A stretch of DNA of 37,567 bases from Acidiphilium rubrum. GTDB lineage: Bacteria > Pseudomonadota > Alphaproteobacteria > Acetobacterales > Acetobacteraceae. The notes under the pieces were generated by a model. The model did no database searches. It was not told where the DNA came from and worked only from the letters and a program-made list of their open reading frames with translations. The translations under genes were made by a program, and so were the position numbers. The DNA lies in the NCBI RefSeq assembly GCF_900156265.1, contig NZ_FTNE01000005.1, positions 1 through 37,567 of the forward strand. Direction: 5' to 3'. Below, one piece after another: positions 22,941-30,806 of the stretch (position 1 is the stretch's first letter; every line of letters begins with the position of its first letter).

Positions 22941-22955
22941 CGGGGAATTTCCCCG
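22941..22955. promoter_or_regulatory. 15-bp palindrome cggggaa-t-ttccccg before terS
   Basis: Perfect 7-bp arms around a single T, ending 35 bp before the terS start. It could be an operator, a packaging (cos/pac-like) recognition element, or a continuation of the hairpin cluster. All three readings are inferences. Confidence 0.45.
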
Positions 22956-22990
22956 CTCAAAATCTGCGCAGATCGCGCTGAAAGGTTGAC

Positions 22991-23650
22991 ATGGCCACGC
23001 AATCGGAAGTCGCCGCGCATCTCGGCATCGGGCAATCCGCAGTCGCAAAACTGGTCGACATGGGAATTTTTCCCCGCACCGCGCGCCGTGGCCTCGACCT
23101 GGATCAATGTCGCGTCGCGTACCTTGGCAGGCTTCGCGAGGAAGCGGCAGGCCGCGCGGCGCAAGGCGATGGCGAGGAACTCGACCTGGTGACCGAGCGC
23201 GCCCGATTGGCGAAGGAGCAGGCCGATCGGATCGCGATGGAAAATGACCTCACTCGCCGCAACGTGGTGCTCATCGAAGACGTGGTGAAAATCGTATCAC
23301 CCCTACTCTCCAACCTGCGGACGCGCCTGCTTGCCATCCCAGCAGAGTGCGCCGTCGCATTAGCAGGCGTGAAGTCTCCCGCCGCGGCTGAGGCGATCGT
23401 CATGCGGATCGTGATCGATGCGCTCACCGATCTGGCATCCGGCACCACGGCGATATCCGATCACTGCGGCACCGATCACAACGCCCTGGCTGACGTGGCA
23501 CGCCCTGACGCATCGCCGGCACCGACACGCCCCACGGCCGCCAGCAAGGCCACCAGCGCCCGCGCCAAGGCCACGGGTGCCCCCAAGGGCAGCGGCAAGC
23601 CGACCAAGGCCGCAAAAGCCACACAACCCCGCAAAGGACCGCAACCATGA
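22991..23650 (+). CDS. Nu1-like phage terminase small subunit
   Basis: A 219-aa product. The N-terminus MATQSEVAAHLGIGQSAVAK, then LVDMGIFP, is the winged-helix DNA-recognition domain of lambda Nu1-like proteins; a helical oligomerisation region follows (ERARLAKEQADRIAMENDLTRR, about 70-95; LLSNLRTRLLAIPAECA). The last ~60 residues are a Thr/Ala/Lys/Pro-rich disordered tail. TerS selects the DNA to be packaged and hands it to the large subunit. No TerL gene follows or lies anywhere in the island; phage satellites use exactly this arrangement to redirect helper-phage packaging. The next gene is coupled by ATGA (23647). Confidence 0.8.
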   Translation: MATQSEVAAHLGIGQSAVAKLVDMGIFPRTARRGLDLDQCRVAYLGRLREEAAGRAAQGDGEELDLVTERARLAKEQADRIAMENDLTRRNVVLIEDVVKIVSPLLSNLRTRLLAIPAECAVALAGVKSPAAAEAIVMRIVIDALTDLASGTTAISDHCGTDHNALADVARPDASPAPTRPTAASKATSARAKATGAPKGSGKPTKAAKATQPRKGPQP

Positions 23651-24120
23651 CCGACGCACCAGCGCACCAAGGCTCGATCGTCGCGCCTCTGGTGATCGAC
23701 ACGCCTGCGGGCGAATCCCCGGCATCCGTGCGGGCCGATGCAGAGCGGATTGAGGCCGACTGTCGCGCGATCGCTGCCCAGCTGCACCGCGTCGCCTCCA
23801 TGCCCGGCGCCGATCGCGAGGCCGCAACCTGGGCAGAATGCGGCGATCTGGTCATCGAGCTCGCTGTCATGAAGGCGAAATTGATCCGCGCGGGGGACAT
23901 GCGGCGGCTTAGCGAGGCGGCATCGGCCGAATTGGCAGGCTTCGATGATTTGCTCGATGATCCGCGCGGCGCGATCGAGCCCGAAACCCGAACGGCCCTC
24001 GCCGCCGGCATTGATCGCCTGCAGACCCGGCTGATCGATCTGCCGTTCGCCCTTCACCGCCGCACCGCCTGGCAGGAGTGCCTGGACGAATTGCGGCGCA
24101 TGCGGGGAGCTTCGCCATGA
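23647..24120 (+). CDS. Hypothetical island protein (157 aa)
   Basis: MTDAPAHQGSIVAPLVIDTP, then a mainly helical acidic body (VRADAERIEADCRAIAAQL; VIELAVMKAKLIRAGDMRRL). No family recognised. ATGA overlaps with terS upstream and with the next gene downstream (24117-24120) make it part of the packaging/late operon. Confidence 0.6.
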   Translation: MTDAPAHQGSIVAPLVIDTPAGESPASVRADAERIEADCRAIAAQLHRVASMPGADREAATWAECGDLVIELAVMKAKLIRAGDMRRLSEAASAELAGFDDLLDDPRGAIEPETRTALAAGIDRLQTRLIDLPFALHRRTAWQECLDELRRMRGASP

Positions 24121-24440
24121 TCGCCAGCCACCACCATGCCCAGCCTGCCGTCGCACCCCACCACGGCCGCGCCGAAGCCGCCATGATCGGTCGCCTCGCC
24201 CGGGTGGTTGACGCCCTACGCTGCGTCGCGGCTGCCCCGGGATCAACATCTGCCCAGCGTATCGCCGCGCGCGCCGTCGCTGAGCTGGTCGACCGCGCCC
24301 TGGCCGCATCAGCCGGTGAGCATGCCGCCGCGCGCGTGGTGTGGCTGATCGAGACCGCGACCGAGATCGAGACGATCATCGTCAGAAATTCAGCGTGCGG
24401 GACCCCGGACGCGGCTACAGCGGGAGAGATGGCGATATGA
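24117..24440 (+). CDS. Hypothetical Ala/His-rich protein (107 aa)
   Basis: MIASHHHAQPAVAPHHGRAE followed by two predicted helices (MIGRLARVVDALRCVAAAPG; AQRIAARAVAELVDRALAAS). ATGA overlaps at both ends. No family recognised. Confidence 0.55.
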   Translation: MIASHHHAQPAVAPHHGRAEAAMIGRLARVVDALRCVAAAPGSTSAQRIAARAVAELVDRALAASAGEHAAARVVWLIETATEIETIIVRNSACGTPDAATAGEMAI

Positions 24441-24832
24441 CCACGCCAATAAAGCGGCGCCGGTGGCGGGAAACGAAGGCGGACGTGCGCAAGCTCATTC
24501 GGAATGCGACCGATCACGCAACCGCGCGCGCGGCGGAACCGGACGGGGCCTTATCCGAAGCGTTCGCGCGCGCGTTGCTTGCCGTCGAGATCACGGCGAT
24601 GGGGCATGAGCGAACCGCGAGGGAGACGGCGCGCGAACTGATCCGGCGGGGCGTGCCCTGCCATCATCCGGGCGGCTCTGACGGGGCTTTGGCGGATGAC
24701 CTGGCGACGATCTGGGAAGCCGCAACCGCCTCAGTTTTGGCGATGTATGGCGATGCCGCGATGGTCACTGCCGAAACGCTGGCGAATATCGAGCTTTACC
24801 TTGCCCCGGAGCAAGGGCAGGCGATCAACTGA
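24437..24832 (+). CDS. Hypothetical island protein (131 aa)
   Basis: MTTPIKRRRWRETKADVRKL, basic N-terminus, then helical segments (SEAFARALLAVEITAMGHER; LADDLATIWEAATASVLAMY). No family recognised. It is the last member of the coupled terS chain; a 96-bp gap precedes the tape-measure-like gene. Confidence 0.55.
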   Translation: MTTPIKRRRWRETKADVRKLIRNATDHATARAAEPDGALSEAFARALLAVEITAMGHERTARETARELIRRGVPCHHPGGSDGALADDLATIWEAATASVLAMYGDAAMVTAETLANIELYLAPEQGQAIN

Positions 24833-24928
24833 CCACGCTTGCATTTTCATTGTCGCCACCACGGAATTATGCGACATTTCATTGCTACCGCGTCGTGATG
24901 ACGCCGCATCCCATCGAAGGAACCGCCG

Positions 24929-26527
24929 ATGACTGACAACACCCTCCGCGTCAAAATCACTGCCCAAGACCGCGCCGCCAAGGTCATTGAGGACCTCGAA
25001 AACCGGATCAAGCGCCTACGGCCGCCGACGATGCAAGCTGCCGGCGCGATGGGGCACGTCAACGAAACTACCACGCGCCTCGAGCGCTTCGCCAAGGGTC
25101 GCACGCTGCCGCTGGCATCCGAACACCTCAAGCGCATCAGCCGGGACGCATTCGGCGCGTTCCGCAACATCGGCCGGCTCAGTGCCGAGATGGGCGGCCT
25201 CGGTGAAGTGCTGGCGGGCGGCACCGTACTTGGTGGCCTGGCCGCCGCGGCGATCCTGACCAAACGCTGGGCCGATCAGGGGATGCGGCTGGGCAATATG
25301 TCGGCGAATATCGGCATATCGCGCGGCGCGCTCATCCGCTATCAGCGCGTCGGCGCGCTCCGCGGCGTGTCCGGCGAAGCGGTGGGTAGCAGCCTCCAAA
25401 CGCTGAACCAAGACCTGTTCAACGCCCGCATCGGCAACGACCCGCGCGCCGTGCAGGCATTCGCCGCCCTCGGCATTCATGCCGGCATCCATAGCGGCCA
25501 TCTGGAATCGGCGACGAAACTGCTGCCGCAGATCGCAGACAAGATCAGGGGCATGACGCCGCAGGGCCAACAGGCCACCGTGCAGGCGCTTGGCCTGTCT
25601 CCCGACATCCTGCCGCTGCTGCGCATGGGTGGCAAAGGCATCGAACTGGCAGCCGCGAAGCTGAAAGCGCAGGGCCTCACCACGAATGCCTATGCGGGGT
25701 CGACGCATCTTTACAAGGATTTCTGGAAACTCGACAACGCCGCCATCGAACTGAGCAACACCATGGCAAAGCGCTTCGAGCCCGCCCTGGACGATGCCGT
25801 GCGGGGCCTGACCTGGTTCGTCAACTTCCTGAATGGCGGCTCTCCCGTTCCGCCGCACCCGACCGCGACATTGCCCGATGTCCGCAACCCGGCACTGGCG
25901 ATGAAAAACATGGGAGGCGCTGCCGCCGGCGCGCGCGCTGCCCCGCTTCCCCCCGGCATCGGCGCACAGGTCCGCGCACAAGCCAAACTCCGCGGTCTCG
26001 ACCCGGACTGGATGACCGCACTCGCCCGTCAGGAAGGGGGCACCGGCAAAGTCTCATCCGCCGGCGCGATCGGCACGATGCAACTCATGCCCGGCACCGC
26101 CGCCATGGAAGGCGTGAACCCCTACAACCAAAAGCAGAACGTCATCGGCGGCGAAGGGTATTTTCAGCAGTTGCTCGGCCGGTATCACGGCAACTACGCC
26201 GTCGCCACCGCCGCCTACAATGCCGGCCCGGCCAACCCCGGCGTCAGATGGTTTGCCGAGACGGGCAGTATGAGCCGCCTGCCGGATCAGACCAAGCAAT
26301 ACGTCATGAGCATCGAGGGCATGGACAAGGCCGCCAACGCCCGGAACCTTTCGCCCGAGGTCATGAACACCCTAGCCGGCCTCCGCGCGCAACAGGGCAG
26401 TGTGAAGGTCGATATCAACCACACCAACGCCCCGCCCGGCACCACGACGCGCGCCACGGCCAGCGGTGCGGCATCCATGGGCGGCTTGCGCATCAGCACG
26501 GCCATGCCGAACCAGGCTTACCCCTAA
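24929..26527 (+). CDS. Tape-measure-like protein with C-terminal lytic transglycosylase domain
   Basis: A 532-aa product. Residues 1-310 resemble the start of a phage tail tape-measure protein: DRAAKVIEDLENRIKRL-type helix, a hydrophobic Gly/Ala segment (EVLAGGTVLGGLAAAAIL, 93-110), then alternating helices. Residues 350-450 form an SLT/Slt70-type domain: catalytic Glu369 in ALARQEGG, SSAGAIGTMQLMPGTAAMEG, and YAVATAAYNAGP. Such proteins cleave peptidoglycan during DNA entry. It is shorter than usual tape measures (700-1500 aa) and stands without tube, sheath, baseplate or chaperone genes. It may be a leftover of a prophage or a satellite-encoded entry protein. Upstream spacing has gaaggaaccgcc as ribosome site. 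Confidence 0.8.
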   Translation: MTDNTLRVKITAQDRAAKVIEDLENRIKRLRPPTMQAAGAMGHVNETTTRLERFAKGRTLPLASEHLKRISRDAFGAFRNIGRLSAEMGGLGEVLAGGTVLGGLAAAAILTKRWADQGMRLGNMSANIGISRGALIRYQRVGALRGVSGEAVGSSLQTLNQDLFNARIGNDPRAVQAFAALGIHAGIHSGHLESATKLLPQIADKIRGMTPQGQQATVQALGLSPDILPLLRMGGKGIELAAAKLKAQGLTTNAYAGSTHLYKDFWKLDNAAIELSNTMAKRFEPALDDAVRGLTWFVNFLNGGSPVPPHPTATLPDVRNPALAMKNMGGAAAGARAAPLPPGIGAQVRAQAKLRGLDPDWMTALARQEGGTGKVSSAGAIGTMQLMPGTAAMEGVNPYNQKQNVIGGEGYFQQLLGRYHGNYAVATAAYNAGPANPGVRWFAETGSMSRLPDQTKQYVMSIEGMDKAANARNLSPEVMNTLAGLRAQQGSVKVDINHTNAPPGTTTRATASGAASMGGLRISTAMPNQAYP

Positions 26528-26633
26528 TCGAGATCGGCGCGCGTGGTGGTGGATCGCAGCGCGCGCACGATGCCGGCCGGGTGGGGCTCCATCACTTCAC
26601 CCGGCCGCTGCACCCCATTCCGTCCGAGGCCGC

Positions 26634-26825
26634 ATGAAACGAACCCCCGAAACTGACTTGCTCGACCCGCTCGACCAGCTGCACGCCGATGCAGAAAACC
26701 CGCTCATCGCCCCCAGCCGGCGCGTTGCGGCGCGTGTGGCGCTACGTGAACTTCGCGAGGCCGATACCGAGGCTGATCGCCGCGCGCTGATGGCGACGAT
26801 CACCCGGACCCTACGCGCGGGGTGA
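26634..26825 (+). CDS. Small hypothetical protein (63 aa), first of a degenerate family
   Basis: MKRTPETDLLDPLDQLHADA, then PSRRVAARVALRELREADTE. Two downstream frames share its pieces: LDPLEQ at 27262-27357 and PSHRIAARVALRRH at 27347-27670. This suggests duplicated and decaying copies of one small gene. Function unknown. Confidence 0.5.
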   Translation: MKRTPETDLLDPLDQLHADAENPLIAPSRRVAARVALRELREADTEADRRALMATITRTLRAG

Positions 26826-27102
26826 TGGCGTTCACCGGATATTCACCCGGGCCGCGTAGATTGGCGATGGCGCCCATGGCCTGCCGGTAAGGCGCGCGGA
26901 AATATTCCTGCCGTGCCGCTTCTTGGCGAGGGGAGAACAATATCGCGGCCATGGGCGCGCTGATCGCCGGAGGGGTCGCTACGCCTGCGGAACTCCACGG
27001 CGCCGGGAACATTTGCCATCCACCCATCGCCGCGAAGTCGCCACCCTTGCGCACGACGAAGCCAAGCAGGGGGCCATCATCACCGCACCCCCGGCCAATC
27101 AC
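26800..27102 (-). CDS. Possible minus-strand hypothetical protein (100 aa)
   Basis: The frame reads MIGRGCGDDGPLLGFVVRKG and later PRQEAARQEYFRAPYRQAMG and LRGPGEYPVNAITPRV. Third codon positions are mostly G/C, as in genuine genes here, and no competing plus-strand frame is convincing over 26826-27100. Its 3' end overlaps the end of the 63-aa gene. No family recognised. Confidence 0.35.
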   Translation of the reverse strand: MIGRGCGDDGPLLGFVVRKGGDFAAMGGWQMFPAPWSSAGVATPPAISAPMAAILFSPRQEAARQEYFRAPYRQAMGAIANLRGPGEYPVNAITPRVGSG

Positions 27103-27346
27103 CCCGCCATCACTGGCCTATGCCCGCCGCGCCTGGGACTCGGCCCATCCGGTGGTTGCGCCAATGTGGGCCAAGGGCCGCCGCGCCTGGACTTGGGCCA
27201 TATGCGGTTTCACCTCGGCATGGGCTAAGCCCGGCCGCAGATCGACCGCGTGCTGACCGAGATGAAGCAGCATCAGCGCGGTGCAGCCGGCGGTGCGCTC
27301 GACGTGCTCGACCCGCTCGAGCAGGCAGCGCAGCCGAGTGCGACCG
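27103..27346. other. Gap with decayed coding sequence
   Basis: It contains a 31-codon frame at 27262-27357 (MKQHQRGAAGGALDVLDPLE) matching the start of the 63-aa gene at 26634, so at least part is a truncated paralogue. Nothing else was recognised. Confidence 0.4.
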
Positions 27347-27670
27347 ATGCAGATTGATCTGCCAGCGATCGACCGCATGCAGATCGAACGGCGCGCGATC
27401 GATGCCGAGAGGGCCGCCCGGCTGGTGGTGGTCGCTGAGAGACCGATGGCGCCGCCATCGCACCGGATCGCCGCCCGGGTCGCGCTACGGCGGCATCGGA
27501 AGGCACTGGACGCGGTTGCCGGCAACCAGGTGGTGAAGCGCACTCTGGAAGCCCGCATTGCTTGCGGCGAGATGATCGGGTGGCGCGATCAGGTGCGGGC
27601 GGGCGCTGGATCTCGATATGCCTGTAGTGGAGTAGATCGGGCGTTCTATCATCATCTACCCAAGCCGTAG
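27347..27670 (+). CDS. Possible paralogue of the 63-aa protein, extended (107 aa)
   Basis: MQIDLPAIDRMQIERRAIDA; the segment PSHRIAARVALRRHRKALDA parallels PSRRVAARVALRELREADTE of the gene at 26634. The C-terminal third (YACSGVDRAFYHHLPKP) runs antisense into the ImmA/IrrE gene end and is probably non-native. Real expression is doubtful. Confidence 0.35.
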   Translation: MQIDLPAIDRMQIERRAIDAERAARLVVVAERPMAPPSHRIAARVALRRHRKALDAVAGNQVVKRTLEARIACGEMIGWRDQVRAGAGSRYACSGVDRAFYHHLPKP

Positions 27671-28141
27671 CTCTTTCATCCTAATCTCGGCGGCTTGGGG
27701 TGACACTTGAAACCTTGCAGCCATTGCAGCGTAGGACTTTTCGCCGCGATTGAAGGCTTCCCGCACAAGCTGGGCCGGCATCAATATGCTAGCCGCATAC
27801 TTATTCGCTTGCACCTCATATTCATCCGACAGCTTGCCGCCGCTGCGATACATCGCATCATCGGTCACACCATCACCGATCAAATCCCGATGCAGCACAT
27901 AATGGGCGATTTCGTGGGCGAGGGTGAACCGCTTCCGGTTCTCGCCATCGCGTCCATTGACTTCGATGCGGTAGCGAGGGCCGTCTCGCTTGATGCTGCC
28001 CAAAACTGACGGAGACATGTCAAGCCGCTGCACCACGAACAGGCCCAGCCCGGCGGCAATGCCGTGAAGGTCAACCGGCGCCGAACGCAGAAACCGTCCG
28101 ACGATTTCGATTGGGGATTCGCGCTCTTGTACGGCTGACAT
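27656..28141 (-). CDS. ImmA/IrrE-family metallopeptidase
   Basis: A 161-aa zinc-dependent peptidase. The metal site is HEIAH (His76, Glu77, His80 in RFTLAHEIAHYVLH), with the third ligand likely Glu109 in DEYEVQANKYAASILMP, the standard ImmA/IrrE pattern. A C-terminal helix-turn-helix-like segment (SYAAMAARFQVSPQAAEIRM) follows. ImmA cleaves ICE/prophage repressors; IrrE-type members control stress responses. ATG 28141 is chosen because it lies 1 base after the stop of the upstream membrane-protein gene. No XRE repressor partner is adjacent, which makes the membrane protein the likely partner. Confidence 0.88.
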   Translation of the reverse strand: MSAVQERESPIEIVGRFLRSAPVDLHGIAAGLGLFVVQRLDMSPSVLGSIKRDGPRYRIEVNGRDGENRKRFTLAHEIAHYVLHRDLIGDGVTDDAMYRSGGKLSDEYEVQANKYAASILMPAQLVREAFNRGEKSYAAMAARFQVSPQAAEIRMKELRLG

Positions 28142-28142
28142 A

Positions 28143-28559
28143 TCAGGCTTCCCCTGCTGACGAAGGCGCGTGATCGTTAGAGGCGTTGGCAATCGCTTCC
28201 CCATCGATCGATGACTGGTCTCTCATTTGTTCTACCGCCATTTGAACCTGTCGGGGAAGTATTTCGTCAACACGCTTAACCGCATTTTCGGTCGCGCTTT
28301 TGACGGCCTCGCTCTTAATCTGGGCATATCCCACCACGCCGGCAAGAGCCAGTATAATCGCCAGGGCAGCCAGCATGACCGCAACCGCCGTCAGAATGAT
28401 CGTCACGAAGTCGGCGGAACGCAGAGACGCGCCGGCCGGAGAAAGTGGACCGTACGACGGAATGAAGGCAATCGCCTCTATCGCAGCCACCAGAAGCGCC
28501 GCCATGACGACGAACGCAACAGCTTGGTTCAACTTGTTCATCCGCTTCAACTCGCTCAT
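28143..28559 (-). CDS. Two-helix membrane protein coupled to the ImmA/IrrE peptidase
   Basis: A 138-aa product with two strong transmembrane helices (AVAFVVMAALLVAAIEAIAF, about 13-32; FVTIILTAVAVMLAALAIIL, about 50-69). An amphipathic, charged C-terminal region follows (AVKSATENAVKRVDEILPRQ). The ATG at 28559 is preferred over a GTG at 28568. The stop is separated from the peptidase start by one base, so the pair is co-translated. It could anchor, sense for, or be a substrate of the peptidase; no family recognised. Confidence 0.7.
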   Translation of the reverse strand: MSELKRMNKLNQAVAFVVMAALLVAAIEAIAFIPSYGPLSPAGASLRSADFVTIILTAVAVMLAALAIILALAGVVGYAQIKSEAVKSATENAVKRVDEILPRQVQMAVEQMRDQSSIDGEAIANASNDHAPSSAGEA

Positions 28560-28729
28560 CCACCCCACCGACGCAATCCCACATCAACGCCATCATAATG
28601 CGGATCAGGAGGCGTTCGGCGGGGCCGGGGACTGGTCATTGCGGGGGCGGATGTATGGCGACCAGGCGCTGCCGGAGCTGGACTAGCGGCGCCGGCGAAC
28701 CTGCAGAGTAGTCCGCTGGGGTGCGGGCG

Positions 28730-29077
28730 ATGAGCGGGCCGGGGGTGGCGAGGAGGCGGGCGGGCAACTGCGGCATGCTGCTCGCCGGCCGTGGCTGGTC
28801 AGTGCAGGCGACCCGCACCACTGGCGACTATGGCGCCGATATCGTTGCTGAGCGCGATGGCGTGCGCCTGGTGGTGCAGTGCAAGCGATGGAGCAATGCC
28901 GCGGGCGTTACGGCCGTTCAAGAGGCGCATGCAGCCATCGCGTTCTATGGGGCTCATCGAGCGGCCGTGATGGCGACCAGCGGCTTCACGCGCGCGGCCG
29001 AAGCGCTGGCAGGCACAACCGGCACGGCGCTGATCGTACCGGGGCGGCATGACCTCGACCGAGTGCTGGGGCAGTAG
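28730..29077 (+). CDS. Mrr-type restriction endonuclease domain protein (short)
   Basis: A 115-aa protein made of one Mrr_cat (PD-(D/E)XK) domain: GWSVQATRTTGDYGADIVAE with the catalytic Asp of the GDYGAD turn, then LVVQCKRW (Q-x-K motif), and the ATSGFTRAAEALA segment, all standard. The usual N-terminal helix that carries the first Glu (E-x-x-x-x-x-x-L) is degenerate here (GVARRRAGNCGMLLAGRGW). It could still be an active nuclease acting on foreign or recombining DNA. It is divergent from the membrane/ImmA pair; GTG 28721 is an alternative start. Confidence 0.8.
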   Translation: MSGPGVARRRAGNCGMLLAGRGWSVQATRTTGDYGADIVAERDGVRLVVQCKRWSNAAGVTAVQEAHAAIAFYGAHRAAVMATSGFTRAAEALAGTTGTALIVPGRHDLDRVLGQ

Positions 29078-29538
29078 AGCGGGGCCGCCGCGCCGCTGGC
29101 GATCGACCCGCCCATCATCGCAGCCGACACCTCATCACGCCCTGACACGCCCCTGATAGGCATTCGCCAGCACGACGCCTGCCGCCGGCGCACCGTACCG
29201 CCTGCACCGCAACGCCGCGCCACCGCCCCTATGAGCGTGCCGCCCGGCACCGTGGCCACCAGCCGGTCTATCTCGATGCCGGTGATCGCCCTCACCCGGC
29301 ACCACGCGCGACCAGATGCCAACCCGCACCAAGGCGACGGGATAGGGCAAGCCGGGCCTCGCGTGACAGATCGGGCATGTCCGCATGGAGCCATGAGAAC
29401 GGATTATGAACAAGGCGCGGAACGGATCGGGGTGGTGCAAACGGGCGAATAATGTTGCGGGGGCAGGACCGGCAACGTCAACAGATCAGAAACCAGATGC
29501 GCGGCCGTGCTGCCGATCGAGCGCGGCCAGCTGCATCT
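29078..29538. other. 461-bp stretch without a confident gene
   Basis: Open frames on both strands, none recognised. A minus-strand frame from 29440 begins with a Cys-containing MRTCPICHARPGLPYPVALV segment that then appears to shift into another frame (RAITGIEIDRLVATVPGGTL), so a frameshifted minus-strand gene is possible. Not called. Confidence 0.35.
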
Positions 29539-30192
29539 CTACGGTTCATCCGCCTTACCGCCATGCTTCACCACGATCAGCGCGTCATCGTCGAGCGGGC
29601 GTTGCAGTGCCAACGCCTCGGGGGCCGGCGCGTTCATCCATGTGTCGATCTCATCGGGCGTGGTCAGGATGACCGGCATGGCTTTGGGGTGATACCGTCC
29701 AACCACCTTGCTGGGCTCTGTCGTCAGGAAGGCGAACAGGTCATTCGTGGTCTCGCCTTCCTTCAATTTCCGCACCGAAGTCCACCGGGTCCATATCCCG
29801 GCGAAGCACGCGAGCGGGCGGAGCTCATCGAGCGCAAACCAGATGGGCGGTTTGGTCCCATCGGGCATGGTCTCGTTTTCCGAAAAGCTGGTGAAGGGCA
29901 CGACGCAGCGATGCTCGATCCCCAGCCAGCGACGCCAGTGCGGCGAGGCGACGTTGCGGACATTGGTAATGCCCGGATCGGTTTTTTTGCCTTTGAGCGC
30001 GAAGGCCGGTGAGGGCATGCCCCATCGCGCCATTGTCAATTCACGCTCGCCCTGGTGGTTGCGCACGATCGGCGCCGCATAGTCTGGAAAGACGCCCGGC
30101 AACGGCGGCAGGTTGCCTGTCGTATCGCGCATGGCCCGCGTCAATTCACGGATGGCCGACTGCCCTTTGGCGATGCTGTAGAGGTTGCACAT
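29539..30192 (-). CDS. SRAP-family protein (YedK/HMCES, SOS response-associated)
   Basis: A 217-aa protein. SRAP proteins form a covalent thiazolidine crosslink with abasic sites in single-stranded DNA through Cys2. The key residues are all present: Cys2 in MCNLY, Asn77 in GITNVRNV, Glu105 in FTSFSENE and His168 in VVGRYHPKAMPVIL. Length is typical (about 220). Location inside the element, next to a nuclease and a peptidase, suggests protection of element ssDNA or an accessory DNA-damage role. It is followed upstream on the same strand by a small membrane-protein gene 3 bases away. Confidence 0.92.
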   Translation of the reverse strand: MCNLYSIAKGQSAIRELTRAMRDTTGNLPPLPGVFPDYAAPIVRNHQGERELTMARWGMPSPAFALKGKKTDPGITNVRNVASPHWRRWLGIEHRCVVPFTSFSENETMPDGTKPPIWFALDELRPLACFAGIWTRWTSVRKLKEGETTNDLFAFLTTEPSKVVGRYHPKAMPVILTTPDEIDTWMNAPAPEALALQRPLDDDALIVVKHGGKADEP

Positions 30193-30195
30193 GGA

Positions 30196-30540
30196 TCAGG
30201 CTGGGCTCGCCGGTTTCGCCGGCGGCGTCGGGTGCCCTGGCAGATGCAGCCATGCCGGCGGATGGCCTCGGGGGACCGTCAAGCCCGGATCGATCTTGTT
30301 GACCAGCAGCAGGACCAGCAGAACCACGACCAGCGCGGCGAGTACCCCGCCGAACAGCCTGACGGCAGCCACGATCAGCAGCACCGCCGCGACCACCAGC
30401 AGGATTGTCTGCACATTCGCCGGAATGCCGATGGCGCTCATCATGCGTGCCAGCAACCCATCGATGTACGCGACGAAGTCCATCACCAGCCCGGCGATCG
30501 CCAGAATGACCGAAATTATGACGTTGATCGCGTTGTTCAT
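30196..30540 (-). CDS. Small hydrophobic membrane protein (114 aa)
   Basis: MNNAINVIISVILAIAGLVM begins with a hydrophobic helix; a second long hydrophobic stretch (ILLVVAAVLLIVAAVRLFGG and LAALVVVLLVLLLV) probably gives two more. The C-terminus is Pro/His rich. No family recognised. It is upstream of the SRAP gene in the same direction with a 3-base gap. It could be a holin-like or moron membrane protein, which is speculative. Confidence 0.6.
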   Translation of the reverse strand: MNNAINVIISVILAIAGLVMDFVAYIDGLLARMMSAIGIPANVQTILLVVAAVLLIVAAVRLFGGVLAALVVVLLVLLLVNKIDPGLTVPRGHPPAWLHLPGHPTPPAKPASPA

Positions 30541-30806
30541 CGGCCGCCCCTGTTTTTGCTGATGGTATATGGGGACGGCCGGGGGCTTTCGGCACTTTTG
30601 GCACCCGCGACTCTGAGGGGTAGCGAAAAATCCCGCGCGCTGGTGGCGTGGCGCACGATCCAGCCAATGCCGCGGCGCTTCGAACGCCCATCACACTACC
30701 GTTACGGCAAGCAATATCAGCGAGCGTCTGGCACTGAAAAAATATCTATGCGGTAGCTAGGGTTTTTTGTGGCTTGTGGATAACCTTGGGAAACCCTTGA
30801 AAACCT
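30541..30806. other. Right-end non-coding stretch of the island
   Basis: No gene seen. It contains the second gcggtagcta arm-like repeat (30750-30759) and a T6 run just before attR. Confidence 0.5.
30750..30759. repeat. Possible integrase arm-type site gcggtagcta (right copy)
   Basis: Same 10-mer, same orientation as 13095-13104, ending 46 bp before the attR core. Confidence 0.35.

Larger units (their letters stand above)
22567..22990. other. Non-coding regulatory stretch with repeats and palindromes
   Basis: It holds a repeated aatctggtgat (22565-22575 and 22585-22595, 20-bp period), then clustered gtcat/gtcgt words (about 22603-22650), a terminator-like hairpin (22919-22940) and a 15-bp palindrome (22941-22955). 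A 78-codon frame at 22635-22871 is open but has no recognised features and poor composition, so it is not called. The region immediately precedes the terminase-small-subunit gene. Confidence 0.5.

Noticed and set aside
29135-29440. Minus-strand gene beginning MRTCPICHARP
   Set aside because: Only the first third looks protein-like before an apparent frame change; no family could be named, so it is left as a note.
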